Shown here piece after piece: positions 9,246 to 19,405 of a stretch of 64,000 nt of DNA (position 1 is its first letter; every line of letters starts with the position of its first letter). The notes beneath the pieces are model-generated. The model was not told the DNA's origin. It saw only the letters and a program-made list of their open reading frames with translations, and did not search any database. Made by a program: the position numbers and the translations under genes. The DNA is from Pedobacter zeae (lineage in GTDB: Bacteria > Bacteroidota > Bacteroidia > Sphingobacteriales > Sphingobacteriaceae): contig NZ_JACIEF010000002.1 of assembly GCF_014196715.1 (NCBI RefSeq), forward strand, positions 1,427,671 through 1,491,670, in the 5' to 3' direction.

Positions 9246-11087
9246 ATGAAAGTAAAATTACTATGGTTACTGGCGATAAGTTTCTCTTTATCGGCTTTTG
9301 GCCAGCAAGCTAAACATACGTTTAAGCTTGGAGAAAAAGATTTTTTATTAGATGGCAAACCCTTTCAGATTATCTCTGGTGAGCTGCATTACCCGCGCGT
9401 GCCAAAAGAGGCCTGGCGGGCACGCATGAAGATGGCGAAAGCAATGGGCTTAAATACTATCGGTACCTACGTATTCTGGAACCTGCATGAGCCACAAAAA
9501 GGGAAGTTCGATTTTTCAGGGAATAATAATATCGCCGAATTTGTGAAAATTGCCCAACAAGAAGGCCTCTGGGTTATTTTGAGGCCAAGTCCATACGTTT
9601 GTGCAGAGTGGGAGTTTGGCGGTTACCCTTATTGGTTACAAAACGAAAAAGGGCTGGTAGTGAGGAGTACCGAACAACACTATTTAGAGGAATATAAGAA
9701 ATATATTATTGAAGTTGGTAAACAATTGGCTCCGCTACAGATTAACCATGGTGGTAACATTATTATGGTGCAGGTAGAGAACGAATATGGCTCTTATGCA
9801 GCTGATAAAAACTATTTGGATATCAATCGGAAGATGTTTATTGAAGCGGGTTTCGACGGATTGCTTTATACCTGCGATCCTGCAGCAGACGTAAAAGATG
9901 GACATTTAGAAGGATTGTTACCGGCATTAAACGGGATCGATAATCCGGCAAAAATCAGGGCTTTGGTAAATGAAAACCATAAAGGCAAAGGTCCGTATTT
10001 TATTGCAGAATGGTACCCTGCATGGTTCGATTGGTGGGGAACAGCACACCACACTGTTCCGGCAGAAGAATATACCAACAGGTTAGATTCGGTTCTGGCA
10101 GCGGGTATTTCCATTAATATGTACATGTTCCATGGAGGTACCACCCGCGTTTTTATGAATGGAGCTAACTACAAAGATATTTCGCCTTACGAGCCACAAA
10201 CCAGCAGCTATGATTATGATGCGCCTTTAAACGAAGCCGGAAATGTAACTGAAAAATTCAGGGCCTTTAGAAGTGTGATAGAAAAACACCTTCCGGCGGG
10301 GCAAAGCTTGCCGCCAATTCCGGCAGCAAAACCAAGCATGGCTATAGCACCTTTTAAATTGAGCAGTAAGCTGCCCCTGTTCAGTGTACTGCCAAAAGCG
10401 GTAAAAAGTACCGGCCCTTTAACCTTCGAAGCGCTAAGCCAGGATTATGGTTATGTGCTTTATCGTACAACCATTAAAGGAGGAAAGAAAGGAGAGCTGC
10501 AGATTAAACAACTCCGTGATTATGCGCTTGTTTTTGTCAACCAAAAAAGGGTAGGGATTTTAGACCGCAGGTTAAACCAAAATACACTTTCGCTAAATCT
10601 TCCGGCAGGCGATGTACAGCTCGATATTTTTGTAGAAAATATGGGCAGGATAAATTTTGGCAAATACCTGTTAGAAAACAGGAAAGGAATTACCGAACAG
10701 GTAATTTTTGAAGGTACTGAAGTTAAAAACTGGTCGATGTACAGTTTCCCTTTCAGCAACATTAATGGTTATAATGCCAAGCTTGCATCACCTAAAAATG
10801 CAGGCAACGGGCCCACACTTCAAAAAGGTACTTTCTATATTTCAACTGTTGCAGATACTTATTTAGATATGAGCGATTGGGGAAAAGGAGTGGTTTGGGT
10901 TAACGGACATAACTTAGGAAAGTACTGGGCAATTGGTCCGCAACAAACGCTTTATATTCCTCAGGAATGGTTAAAAAAAGGCAAAAATGACATTGCTGTT
11001 TTAGAGCTGATTAAGCCTGATCAAACTACCTTAAAAGCAATTGAACAGCCAATCTTAAACACATTAAAAAAAATAAACGTAGATTAA
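9246..11087 (+). CDS. GH35 beta-galactosidase
   Basis: 613 residues with a signal peptide ending SAFGQ. The GH35 TIM barrel is clear: SGELHYPRVPKEAWR, GLNTIGTYVFWNLHEP, SPYVCAEWEFGGYPYWL, MVQVENEYGSY with acid/base Glu180, and PYFIAEWYPAW with nucleophile Glu255. The C-terminal part (about 380-600) carries galactose-binding jelly-roll domains, ending with GVVWVNGHNLGKYWAIGPQQTLYIP. It would release terminal beta-galactose from oligosaccharides, probably in the periplasm. The 109-bp gap before it holds a small hairpin (GCGTA, AAAA loop, TACGC at 9177-9190) but no clear terminator, so it can still be co-transcribed with the upstream enzymes. Confidence 0.95.
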   Translation: MKVKLLWLLAISFSLSAFGQQAKHTFKLGEKDFLLDGKPFQIISGELHYPRVPKEAWRARMKMAKAMGLNTIGTYVFWNLHEPQKGKFDFSGNNNIAEFVKIAQQEGLWVILRPSPYVCAEWEFGGYPYWLQNEKGLVVRSTEQHYLEEYKKYIIEVGKQLAPLQINHGGNIIMVQVENEYGSYAADKNYLDINRKMFIEAGFDGLLYTCDPAADVKDGHLEGLLPALNGIDNPAKIRALVNENHKGKGPYFIAEWYPAWFDWWGTAHHTVPAEEYTNRLDSVLAAGISINMYMFHGGTTRVFMNGANYKDISPYEPQTSSYDYDAPLNEAGNVTEKFRAFRSVIEKHLPAGQSLPPIPAAKPSMAIAPFKLSSKLPLFSVLPKAVKSTGPLTFEALSQDYGYVLYRTTIKGGKKGELQIKQLRDYALVFVNQKRVGILDRRLNQNTLSLNLPAGDVQLDIFVENMGRINFGKYLLENRKGITEQVIFEGTEVKNWSMYSFPFSNINGYNAKLASPKNAGNGPTLQKGTFYISTVADTYLDMSDWGKGVVWVNGHNLGKYWAIGPQQTLYIPQEWLKKGKNDIAVLELIKPDQTTLKAIEQPILNTLKKINVD

Positions 11088-11107
11088 ACGCTTAAAAAAG
11101 CAATGAT

Positions 11108-11157
11108 TTGGGGGTTAGAAGCTGTGATTTAACAAAAAATAACAATTTAACCCCCAA
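11108..11157 (+). repeat. Inverted repeat after the GH35 gene
   Basis: TTGGGGGTTA (11108-11117) and TAACCCCCAA (11148-11157) form a perfect 10-bp inverted repeat around a 30-base loop. There is no T-tract after it, so it is at best a weak terminator. Its right arm lies about one and a half turns before another C-run at 11172-11175, so it may instead be part of a protein-binding region for the SusC operon. Confidence 0.5.
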
Positions 11158-11199
11158 TTATTACTGAATTGCCCCTCACTCAATGGGGATAATAAATGG

Positions 11200-11207
11200 T
11201 TACTTTG
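11200..11207 (+). promoter_or_regulatory. Candidate -7 box for the SusC/SusD operon
   Basis: TTACTTTG matches the Bacteroidota -7 consensus TAnnTTTG in seven of eight positions, just downstream of the C-rich elements at 11151-11175. Transcription from here would give a leader of about 340 bases before the susC-like start at 11551. Confidence 0.35.
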
Positions 11208-11393
11208 TTTAAAACCAAACTTTATTCCATGAGTAATTTTTATAGCAGATCAGACTAATGGTACTGAACCCATTTTTTTTATCTACCCTAAAAATGTCTT
11301 GTCCTATTCAATATTAAACTAACTAACAATATGAAAGAATATTTACACTGATCTTGTTCGATTGTACCTTATCGAATTTCCCAATCTTAAAAT

Positions 11394-11463
11394 AATTCAG
11401 GACAATACAAAAGCACCATTCAAAGACAATATGAATGGCCATGGCTTTGCCATATCCTGAATT
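11394..11463 (+). promoter_or_regulatory. Candidate three-way-junction RNA element in the SusC 5' leader
   Basis: Three nested perfect stems fit together. P1 is AATTCAGGA (11394-11402) with TCCTGAATT (11455-11463). Inside it, P2 is CCATTC (11416-11421) with GAATGG (11433-11438), and P3 is ATGGC (11441-11445) with GCCAT (11449-11453). The element ends 87 bases before the ATG of the first SusC gene. I do not recognise it as a known riboswitch; a cis-regulatory RNA or sRNA target is inference. The remaining bases 11464-11550 hold only a weak hairpin (CACC/GGTG). Confidence 0.45.
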
Positions 11464-11550
11464 TATAAACCAACATCATATTGCCTGATAATCACCTGCT
11501 AAAAATAGGCGGTGTATGGAGCAATACAACCAACTAACTAACATAAAATC

Positions 11551-14500
11551 ATGAGTGGAGAAAAAACACTTAAAAAACTGGGCTTCATATTGATAGCATG
11601 GGCCTTTCTGAGTTTAGGTAATCAGAGTTATGCAAACCCGCTGAAAGTAATAAACCGGCAGGATACCACCCAACTTAAAAGCGTTATGTTTACCATCCTC
11701 GATGGGAATGATTTCCCATTACCAGGTGCAGATGTTTCAAACATCAGCCTGAAAAACAACGCTAAAACAGACAGTTCCGGAACGGCAAAACTCAATTCGA
11801 AAAAGAATGACATTATACGTGTTGAGTACAATGGCAAATTGCTGAAAGAATATGTTGCCAACGGAAATCTAAATCAGATTATTCGCATTGACGGTAATAA
11901 CATCATGGTGATGCAGCAAAAAAAAGTGGTGTTAACCAATGATATTAAAGTAGCGCCGAACCTCACCACATCATCTACGCAGGCGGTATACAATAACGAT
12001 CTTATTAAATCAACGGTAACGAGTGTTAAGAATGCCTTAACAGGCCGTTTAGCGGGTTTATACACAAATCAAACCAGTGGGCGCCCCGGACTTGAAGAGG
12101 TAACGGTATCCTTAAGGGGTCAAAATCCGGTCGTTCTTGTTGATGGGATACCAAGAGATCTTACGATGATCGATCTTGAAGAAATAGAGTCGGTTACTGT
12201 ACTTAAAGATGCGGTTTCTACGGCCATGTTGGGGCTTAGGTCATCAGGTGGTGCAATTGCAATAACAACAAAAAGAGGTTTTGTTGGTGCCCAGCAAATT
12301 TCATTAACCGCCCAAACTGGTTTTCAGAGCCCGTTAAAAATGCCAAAAACCTTAAATGCTTTTGATTATGCAACCTTATATAATGAGGCAAGGGTAAATA
12401 GTGGCGATTTGCCTGTTTACACACCATCCGATCTGGAGGCATTCAGGACAGGATCAGACCCTATTGGTCATCCCGATGTGAACTGGCAGGACCAGGTATT
12501 GAAAGACAGATCGGCATTTAGCCGTTACGATCTTAATTTTCGCGGAGGAGGAACTACAGCAAGGTACTACGTTGGTTTAGAATACCAGAATCAAAAAGGC
12601 CAGTTTAAAGAAAATGACCTGAATGAGTATTCTACCAACACCAGCTTTAGTAATTATACGGTACGTTCTAACGTAGATATTAACCTTAGCCCTAAAATGA
12701 CCTTAGGTCTGCATCTTTTTGGCCGGATTGGGAATTACACTCAGCCCGGAAGTACTGCGGCCAATATTTTTAACTCTATACTCAATACCCCAAACAATGC
12801 CTATCCCGTGTTTAACAGCGATGGCAGCTATGGAGGCAATACCCAGTTCCAGAATAATATCTATGCGCAAACTGTTAGCTCCGGTTACCGCTTAAATTAC
12901 AGAAGGGATATTATTACAGATTTAACTTTAAGAAGAAATCTAGATGATGTGATACCCGGCTTATGGGCACAGGCATTGGTTTCATTTTATTCCGGCATAT
13001 CGGAAAATACTGATAGAAGTAAATCTTTTGCAGTTTCCAAGCAAACAGGAACAGGTTCAACAGCAACTTACCAGGTTTTCGGTACAAATGGTACACAGAA
13101 CAACAGTACTTCAATAGATTACCAGAACCGGCAATCATACCTGGAGGCGGCAATCGGTTACAAAAGGAATTTTGGTTTGCACCAAATTGATGCCCAGATC
13201 AGGGCAACCAGCGACAATGTAAACAGTGGTCCGGATCTTGGCTTGAATTATTATGGAGGTGCTGGTCGTGCGGCCTACAGTTTCGATGAGCGTTATACCG
13301 CAGAAGTAGCATTTGGTCTTAACCGCACCAACAGGTATCCGAAAGGGTCGCCAATGGGATTTTTTCCGGCTGCGGGTTTAAGCTGGACAATTACCAAAGA
13401 AAAGTTCATGCCTAAGTTATCCTGGCTAAACGACCTTAAGCTGTTCGCCAGCTACGGCCGTACGGGTAACGATGCTGCTGGTTATTTTGTTTTCCAACAG
13501 TTTTACGTAGGTAGCCCGAGTTCATATTTCTTCGGTACCAGTGCTTCAAGCAGTTCAGCACTGCGCCAGGATGTATTGGCAAATCCAAATGTAACCTGGG
13601 AAAAAGGAGATAAGTTAAACTTAGGGCTAAAAAGTACTTTATTTAACAACCATTTGTTTTTACAGGCCGAATATTTCAACAACAAATATTCAGACCTGCT
13701 TACTTCACCCAATCTGTCAACCATTGTTGGTACAGCCGTTAGAAACTTAAATATTGGTGTAAACCGGTATAGCGGTTTTGAACTTCAGTTAAACTGGCAG
13801 CAATCTTTAGGCAAATTCAGCTATTTCGTCTCCGGTAATGCCAGTACTTTAAAATCAAAAGTAATTTACCAGAACGAAGTGTTCAGGGAATACAGTTATC
13901 AAAGCCGTACCGGTCAGCCTGTTGGCCAGCCGTTTGGTTATATTGCCGATGGACTTTTTCAATCGCAGGCAGAAATTAATGCTTCAGCCAAAATTGCGGG
14001 CTATAATCCGGTTCCGGGAGATATTAAATATAAGGATTTAAACAACGATGGCATAATCGATCAGTTCGACCAGGCCAAAATCGGTACAGATAAGCCATTG
14101 TTTTATTATGGGGCGAATATAGGTTTCTCTTATTCAGGTTTCGATTTAAGTGTATTGCTACAGGGTGTTGCCAATAGGAACCTGTTGTTAACCGGTAACA
14201 GCGAATGGGAATTTCAGAACGGTGGTTTTGGGCAGGCTTACGAGCATAATTTAGATCGCTGGACCCCGGCCACTGCGGCAACGGCAACTTATCCGAGGGT
14301 TACAGTTGGTAACAACTTTAACAACAACATCGTGTCTTCTTTCTGGATGCACAGCGGTAATTACCTGCGGTTAAAAAATATTGAGCTGGGTTATACCATT
14401 TCATCTCGCTTTGCCAATAAAGTAAAAGTTTCGGGCATCAGATTATTTGTAAATGGTACAAACTTGTTTACAAGTGCTTCATTTGACCGGGTAGATCCGG

Positions 14501-14565
14501 AAACGAATGGAGGGGTATATCCAATCCAAAGGGTGATTAATGGAGGCTTAAGTGTTAAATTTTAA
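11551..14565 (+). CDS. SusC-like TonB-dependent outer-membrane transporter (first pair)
   Basis: 1004 residues with a signal peptide ending near SYANPL. An N-terminal carboxypeptidase-D-like beta-sandwich (about 42-118) is followed by the plug (about 135-245, with KNALTGRLAGLYTNQTSGRPG, VLVDGIPRDL, LEEIESVTVLKDAVS, GGAIAITTKRG) and the 22-strand barrel, ending in a GGLSVKF terminus. It imports oligosaccharides with its SusD partner 11 bases downstream, powered by TonB. It is odd in lacking the usual EEVVVVGYG signature before the plug, which the second SusC in this locus has. The two transporters share many plug and barrel motifs, for example GHPDVNW here and GHPNVNW there, so they are diverged paralogues. 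Confidence 0.95.
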   Translation: MSGEKTLKKLGFILIAWAFLSLGNQSYANPLKVINRQDTTQLKSVMFTILDGNDFPLPGADVSNISLKNNAKTDSSGTAKLNSKKNDIIRVEYNGKLLKEYVANGNLNQIIRIDGNNIMVMQQKKVVLTNDIKVAPNLTTSSTQAVYNNDLIKSTVTSVKNALTGRLAGLYTNQTSGRPGLEEVTVSLRGQNPVVLVDGIPRDLTMIDLEEIESVTVLKDAVSTAMLGLRSSGGAIAITTKRGFVGAQQISLTAQTGFQSPLKMPKTLNAFDYATLYNEARVNSGDLPVYTPSDLEAFRTGSDPIGHPDVNWQDQVLKDRSAFSRYDLNFRGGGTTARYYVGLEYQNQKGQFKENDLNEYSTNTSFSNYTVRSNVDINLSPKMTLGLHLFGRIGNYTQPGSTAANIFNSILNTPNNAYPVFNSDGSYGGNTQFQNNIYAQTVSSGYRLNYRRDIITDLTLRRNLDDVIPGLWAQALVSFYSGISENTDRSKSFAVSKQTGTGSTATYQVFGTNGTQNNSTSIDYQNRQSYLEAAIGYKRNFGLHQIDAQIRATSDNVNSGPDLGLNYYGGAGRAAYSFDERYTAEVAFGLNRTNRYPKGSPMGFFPAAGLSWTITKEKFMPKLSWLNDLKLFASYGRTGNDAAGYFVFQQFYVGSPSSYFFGTSASSSSALRQDVLANPNVTWEKGDKLNLGLKSTLFNNHLFLQAEYFNNKYSDLLTSPNLSTIVGTAVRNLNIGVNRYSGFELQLNWQQSLGKFSYFVSGNASTLKSKVIYQNEVFREYSYQSRTGQPVGQPFGYIADGLFQSQAEINASAKIAGYNPVPGDIKYKDLNNDGIIDQFDQAKIGTDKPLFYYGANIGFSYSGFDLSVLLQGVANRNLLLTGNSEWEFQNGGFGQAYEHNLDRWTPATAATATYPRVTVGNNFNNNIVSSFWMHSGNYLRLKNIELGYTISSRFANKVKVSGIRLFVNGTNLFTSASFDRVDPETNGGVYPIQRVINGGLSVKF

Positions 14566-14576
14566 TCTTTAAAGAG

Positions 14577-16283
14577 ATGAATACTAGAATAATGGTTTTG
14601 ATGGTGATCCTGATAGGAATGGCATCATGCAAAAAATATGAAGAAACTCCTTTGCAGGGAATTAAAAGAGATAATGTTTATGATCCGCTTGATAAAAACG
14701 GCGATTTTGCCAGGCAAGTGCTTTCAGATTTATATACTTCATTACCGGATGGTTTTAACAGGGTGAGGGCAGATGGCGACAATACTGTTGGCGATTTCCT
14801 TGATGCCGGTAGTGACGATGCCCTTCCATCGGCACAAAACAGGGTGGTTGAATATTATAAAAACGGAAGGCTAAATTCGACCAATAATCCGGATGATAAC
14901 TGGGCAAATGCCTACCGGGCAATTCGTGCTGCTAATGATTTCCTGGCCAATGTAGACGTGGTTCCTGTTGATGCCAATGCACCAAAAACAATTCAGTACT
15001 GGAAAGCTGAAGCCCGTTTTATCAGGGCCATGAATTATTTTGAGATGATCAAAAGGTATGGAGGTGTACCATTGATAGGCGATAAAGTATTAACGCCGGA
15101 TGATAATTTACAAATTCCAAGGAATACTTTCGAGCAATGTATCAATTACCTGGTAAGCGAATGTGATGCCATTAAAGGTTTATTGCGTGTTGAACCTGTG
15201 GCTGATTCAGACCTGGGCAGAATAACAAGAGGTGCCGCATATGCACTAAAAGCAAGAGTGTTGCTGTATGCTGCAAGTCCGCTGTTTAACGGCGGAGGAA
15301 CGGCTAGCGATCCGGTAAAGAAAGCTTTGGCAGGTTACCCAACATTCGATGCCGGAAGATGGACCTTGGCATTAAATGCGGTACAAGATCTTATTAATTT
15401 AAATGCATACCAGCTTACCACAACGTTTAATGCTGTTTTTATTGGTAGAAAAAATACAGAGGTAATATTGGCAAAACAAAGAGCAAAAACTTTCGATATA
15501 GAAACAAACAATGCTCCGATGGGCTTTACCACACCTTTAAGCAATGGTTTAACCAGCCCTACACAGGAACTGGTAGATGCATTCCCGATGTTGAACGGAT
15601 TAAGTATCACAGATCCTGCTTCCGGTTATGTGGCAAGCAACCCTTATGCAGGCAGGGATAAAAGATTAGACAACACCGTTTTCTATAATGGCATAAAATG
15701 GTTGAGCCGTAATGTAGAAACATTTGAAGGTGGCAAAGATAAGCCGGGTGGCGTAGCCGTACAAACCAGAACAGGTTACTACTTAAAAAAATACATGGCC
15801 GATTTTTCTAATGCAACAGCCTATGGCACTCAGGATCACAACTATATTATTTTTCGCTATGGAGGAGTATTGCTTGATTACGCAGAGTGCTTAAATGAAG
15901 TGGGAAGAACCGCTGATGCTTATGCACCTTTGAGAGCCCTTCGCTCAAGGGCCGGTATTACTGCCGGTACAGGGGCAAATGCCTATGGTGTTAAAGATGG
16001 GATGTCTCAGGCTGATATGCGCACGTTCATTCAAAATGAAAGAAGGATTGAAATGGCTTTTGAAGAGCAGCGTTTCTGGGATATCAGGCGCTGGAAAATA
16101 GCCGGACAGGTTTTAAACGGTTCTCTTCATGGTACTGTAATTACTAAGTCGGCAACAGGTGCCTTAACCTATGCATCATCAACAGTAAGCAATACAACAT
16201 TTAATCAACGGTTTTACCTGATGCCTATTCCTTATTCAGAAGTGATCAGGAATAGAAGCCTGATACAGAATGAAGGTTGGTAA
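14577..16283 (+). CDS. SusD-like outer-membrane glycan-binding lipoprotein (first pair)
   Basis: 568 residues. The N-terminus MNTRIMVLMVILIGMASCKK is a lipoprotein signal with Cys18 as the lipid site. The SusD/RagB fold shows as AEARFIRAMNYFEMIKRYGG, the TPR-like helices with RGAAYALKARVLLYAASPLFNGGG, YIIFRYGGVLLDYAECLNE, and the C-terminal ERRIEMAFEEQRFWDIRRWK with LMPIPYSEV. It forms the surface lid over its SusC partner and binds the polysaccharide. The next gene begins about 20 bases downstream. No mutation of conserved parts was noticed. Confidence 0.95.
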   Translation: MNTRIMVLMVILIGMASCKKYEETPLQGIKRDNVYDPLDKNGDFARQVLSDLYTSLPDGFNRVRADGDNTVGDFLDAGSDDALPSAQNRVVEYYKNGRLNSTNNPDDNWANAYRAIRAANDFLANVDVVPVDANAPKTIQYWKAEARFIRAMNYFEMIKRYGGVPLIGDKVLTPDDNLQIPRNTFEQCINYLVSECDAIKGLLRVEPVADSDLGRITRGAAYALKARVLLYAASPLFNGGGTASDPVKKALAGYPTFDAGRWTLALNAVQDLINLNAYQLTTTFNAVFIGRKNTEVILAKQRAKTFDIETNNAPMGFTTPLSNGLTSPTQELVDAFPMLNGLSITDPASGYVASNPYAGRDKRLDNTVFYNGIKWLSRNVETFEGGKDKPGGVAVQTRTGYYLKKYMADFSNATAYGTQDHNYIIFRYGGVLLDYAECLNEVGRTADAYAPLRALRSRAGITAGTGANAYGVKDGMSQADMRTFIQNERRIEMAFEEQRFWDIRRWKIAGQVLNGSLHGTVITKSATGALTYASSTVSNTTFNQRFYLMPIPYSEVIRNRSLIQNEGW

Positions 16284-16303
16284 CGATTAAAAATAAGTTA
16301 GAA

Positions 16304-19300
16304 ATGAAAGAATTTATGAGAAAATATATATTCCTTTTAGCCTTCACCATTTTGTCGAAATTGTTATTTGCACAAAATGTTAATGTACAAGGCCAGGTTA
16401 GCGATAAAGACGGGGGCATTCCGGGGGCAACTATTATTGAGAAAGATGTTCCTGGTAATGGGGCATCAACCGGTATCGATGGTAAATTCCGGATTACCCT
16501 AAGGGGAAAGAGTCGCATTTTGGTGATTAATGCTATTGGTTACTTATCCAAGGAAGTTACCGTTGGCCAATCGACCACCATTAATATAAGTTTAGAAGCT
16601 GATGTTAAGGGTTTAGAAGAAGTGGTGGTTGTAGGTTATGGTACCACTAAAAAAGCTACCTTAACCGGTGCAATAAGCTCGGTGTCAGGTCAGGAAATCA
16701 GAAGAAACCCTTCAGTCAGTTTACAGAACACGTTGGCTGGCAGGTTGCCGGGTTTCAGCTCGCAGCAAACCAGCGGACAGCCCGGATCTGATGGGGCAAC
16801 ATTTTTTATCCGCGGAACAGGTTCCTATACCGGATCTAATCAGCCCCTTATTATTGTAGATGATATTGAGTTTACCTATGCGCAATTTGCCCGTTTAGAT
16901 GCAAATGAGATTGAAAGCTTAAGTATCCTGAAAGATGCATCTACAACCGCTGTATATGGTATAAAAGGTGCTAATGGTGTAGTTTTGGTTACCACCAGGC
17001 GAGGTGCTGTAGGTCCTCCAAATATTACTTTCCGTAGCGAATATGCCCTCTCGCAACCTACAAGATTGCCCAAATTTCTTGACGCTTACGAATCGGCCAA
17101 GCTTGCCAACCAGGCTAGAATAAACGATGGCCTACCCGTTTTGTATACCGATGCAGATCTGGAACATTGGAGAACCGGCGACGACCCTTATGGCCATCCC
17201 AATGTAAACTGGAAAGATGTTTTATTCCGTAAGTTTAGCTATCAATGGCGTAACAACTTTGACATTAGCGGTGGTAACGATATCGTGAAATATTTCGCTT
17301 CGGTGGGCATGATTAATCAGAATGGTCTCTTAAATGACTTCAGTTCTGGTCAGGATGTAAACAATAACTTTTACTACAAAAGATACAACTACCGTTCTAA
17401 TATCGATATTAAAGCCACAAAAACCTTAAATGTTAAACTCGATCTATTTGGAAACATCGGACAGAGAAATAGTCCGGTAATTCCAAACATTAACGGTATC
17501 CAGAATATATTTTATTTCTATAACAGTTACTTAACACTGGCACCTTTTGCTTATCCTATTTACAATCCTGATGGAAGCTATGGGTACAGTTATGCGCAAC
17601 CGGGCCGTTACTCTTCACCAAATATTGTACAGGCATTAACGCTTGGCGGGTACAGCAGGGATTTCGAAAACAACATGAATATCAACGCTGCGGCCACACA
17701 AAAACTCGATTTTATTACTAAGGGACTTTCTTTAAGGGGAGCTATTGCTTATGGCAGTACTTACTCTTACACCAGGGGCCTGTCGAGAGGAACTTATCCT
17801 GCTTTTATTTACAATCCAGCCGACGGAAGTTATACCCCTAAAGATCCAAATGTTTTTAGGGTAGGTTTTTATTCATTAAACTATAACCCGGGGTCTACCA
17901 CCAGAACGATTAACCCCCAGGCTTCGCTGAACTACGATCGTACTTTTGGTTCGCATCACGTATCGGGTTTGGTATTATATAACAACAGAACTTATTTTGG
18001 ATATAACGATGCCACCAATACAAGCCGGGTATTAAATTTTATACCGGTTCCAACCAGTGGTTTTTCTGGTCGGGCAGGGTATGATTATAAAGGAAAATAC
18101 CTGGCCGAATTTAATGTGGGGTACAATAAAACAGAAGTTTTTGCTGCTGGTAAAAAATATGGCTTTTTCCCTGCCGGATCAATCGGGTACAACATTTCGG
18201 AAGAAGAATTCTTTAAAGAAAATATTAAGTTTATCGATCGTTTAAAGTTCAGGGCATCTTATGGTCTTGTTGGAACAGACGATATCGGTAACTATGCTTA
18301 CGCTTATTTACAAACTTATAACAACAGCGGTACCGTATCATTCGGAACGTCTCATAATGCTTATACTGCCATATTTGAAGGCCGCCTGGCCAATGCTGAT
18401 GTAACCTGGGAAAAGGTGAAGAAACTCAATATCGGTATGGATTTAACCATGTTTAAGGGGCGTATCACTTCTACACTCGATGTATTTAATGATGACAGAT
18501 ACGATATTTTAACCAACAGGGGAACAGTTTCTTATGTATTTGGACAGGCTTTGCCTCCGGTTAACCTCGGGAAAACAAATAACAGGGGCTTTGAGCTGGA
18601 GCTTGCCTATAACGATAAAATAGGTAAAGATTTTAATTACCGTGTTGGCGGTAACATATCGGTAGCTAAAAATAAAATCGTTTTCCAGGATGAGGCTTTG
18701 CCACTTTTCCCTTACCAACGGTATACCGGCAATCCAATTAATACACCAAGGCAGTTTAAATTTTTAGGTTTTTACCAGGATGCTGCTGATGTGGCCAATA
18801 GTGCCAAACCCCTTACCGGTGCAAAACCAGGCGATCTTAAATATGCCGATTTAAATGGCGATGGGGTGATTACCGATGCTGATCAATCTTATTTCGGTTA
18901 TTCCAATACACCCAATACCATTGTGGGTTTTAATTTAAGCGCAAATTATAAAACCTTAAGTTTAAATGTGTTGTTCCAGGGGGCATTGAATTTTAATGTG
19001 GCAGGGGTTAGGGAATCTATCCAGGCTTTTGGATCAAACTTTCAGGCTATCCACCAACAAAGCTGGACTCCTGAACTTGGTCAGAATGCCAAATATCCTA
19101 TATTATCAACCTCACCAAATTCGATTTCCATTCCTACCGCACCATCCGATTTTTGGAATGTTAGAGGTGATTATTTGCGGCTAAAATCGATAGAACTTAG
19201 TTATGGGATTCCACAGAACTGGGTAAATAAAGTGCATTTAAAAGGAGCAAGAATATATGTAAACGGGACCAATTTAATTACATGGACCAAACTTGGTTCG

Positions 19301-19396
19301 TTGTACGAATACGATCCGGAAATATCAAGTTACAATACAAACACCAACTATCCGCCGCAAAGGCTTTACAATATGGGTTTATCGGTAACATTTTAA
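16304..19396 (+). CDS. SusC-like TonB-dependent outer-membrane transporter (second pair)
   Basis: 1030 residues from ATG 16304; a second ATG at 16316 gives an equally good signal peptide ending LLFAQ, while the upstream TTG at 16277 would overlap the SusD gene and is rejected. Domains: carboxypeptidase-D-like repeat (about 20-95, GQVSDKDGGIPGATI), the canonical LEEVVVVGYGTTKKATLTGAIS box, the plug (NTLAGRLPGFSSQQTSGQPG, LIIVDDIEF, IESLSILKDASTTAVYG) and the barrel ending in NMGLSVTF. Relative to the first SusC it has the complete TonB-box region. Two transporter pairs in one PUL suggest uptake of more than one oligosaccharide class (inference). Confidence 0.95.
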   Translation: MKEFMRKYIFLLAFTILSKLLFAQNVNVQGQVSDKDGGIPGATIIEKDVPGNGASTGIDGKFRITLRGKSRILVINAIGYLSKEVTVGQSTTINISLEADVKGLEEVVVVGYGTTKKATLTGAISSVSGQEIRRNPSVSLQNTLAGRLPGFSSQQTSGQPGSDGATFFIRGTGSYTGSNQPLIIVDDIEFTYAQFARLDANEIESLSILKDASTTAVYGIKGANGVVLVTTRRGAVGPPNITFRSEYALSQPTRLPKFLDAYESAKLANQARINDGLPVLYTDADLEHWRTGDDPYGHPNVNWKDVLFRKFSYQWRNNFDISGGNDIVKYFASVGMINQNGLLNDFSSGQDVNNNFYYKRYNYRSNIDIKATKTLNVKLDLFGNIGQRNSPVIPNINGIQNIFYFYNSYLTLAPFAYPIYNPDGSYGYSYAQPGRYSSPNIVQALTLGGYSRDFENNMNINAAATQKLDFITKGLSLRGAIAYGSTYSYTRGLSRGTYPAFIYNPADGSYTPKDPNVFRVGFYSLNYNPGSTTRTINPQASLNYDRTFGSHHVSGLVLYNNRTYFGYNDATNTSRVLNFIPVPTSGFSGRAGYDYKGKYLAEFNVGYNKTEVFAAGKKYGFFPAGSIGYNISEEEFFKENIKFIDRLKFRASYGLVGTDDIGNYAYAYLQTYNNSGTVSFGTSHNAYTAIFEGRLANADVTWEKVKKLNIGMDLTMFKGRITSTLDVFNDDRYDILTNRGTVSYVFGQALPPVNLGKTNNRGFELELAYNDKIGKDFNYRVGGNISVAKNKIVFQDEALPLFPYQRYTGNPINTPRQFKFLGFYQDAADVANSAKPLTGAKPGDLKYADLNGDGVITDADQSYFGYSNTPNTIVGFNLSANYKTLSLNVLFQGALNFNVAGVRESIQAFGSNFQAIHQQSWTPELGQNAKYPILSTSPNSISIPTAPSDFWNVRGDYLRLKSIELSYGIPQNWVNKVHLKGARIYVNGTNLITWTKLGSLYEYDPEISSYNTNTNYPPQRLYNMGLSVTF

Positions 19397-19405
19397 GTTT
19401 AAGTT

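Noticed and set aside
16277..16303. TTG start for the second SusC
   Set aside because: It overlaps the SusD stop and would put charged residues before the signal peptide; ATG 16304 or 16316 is better.
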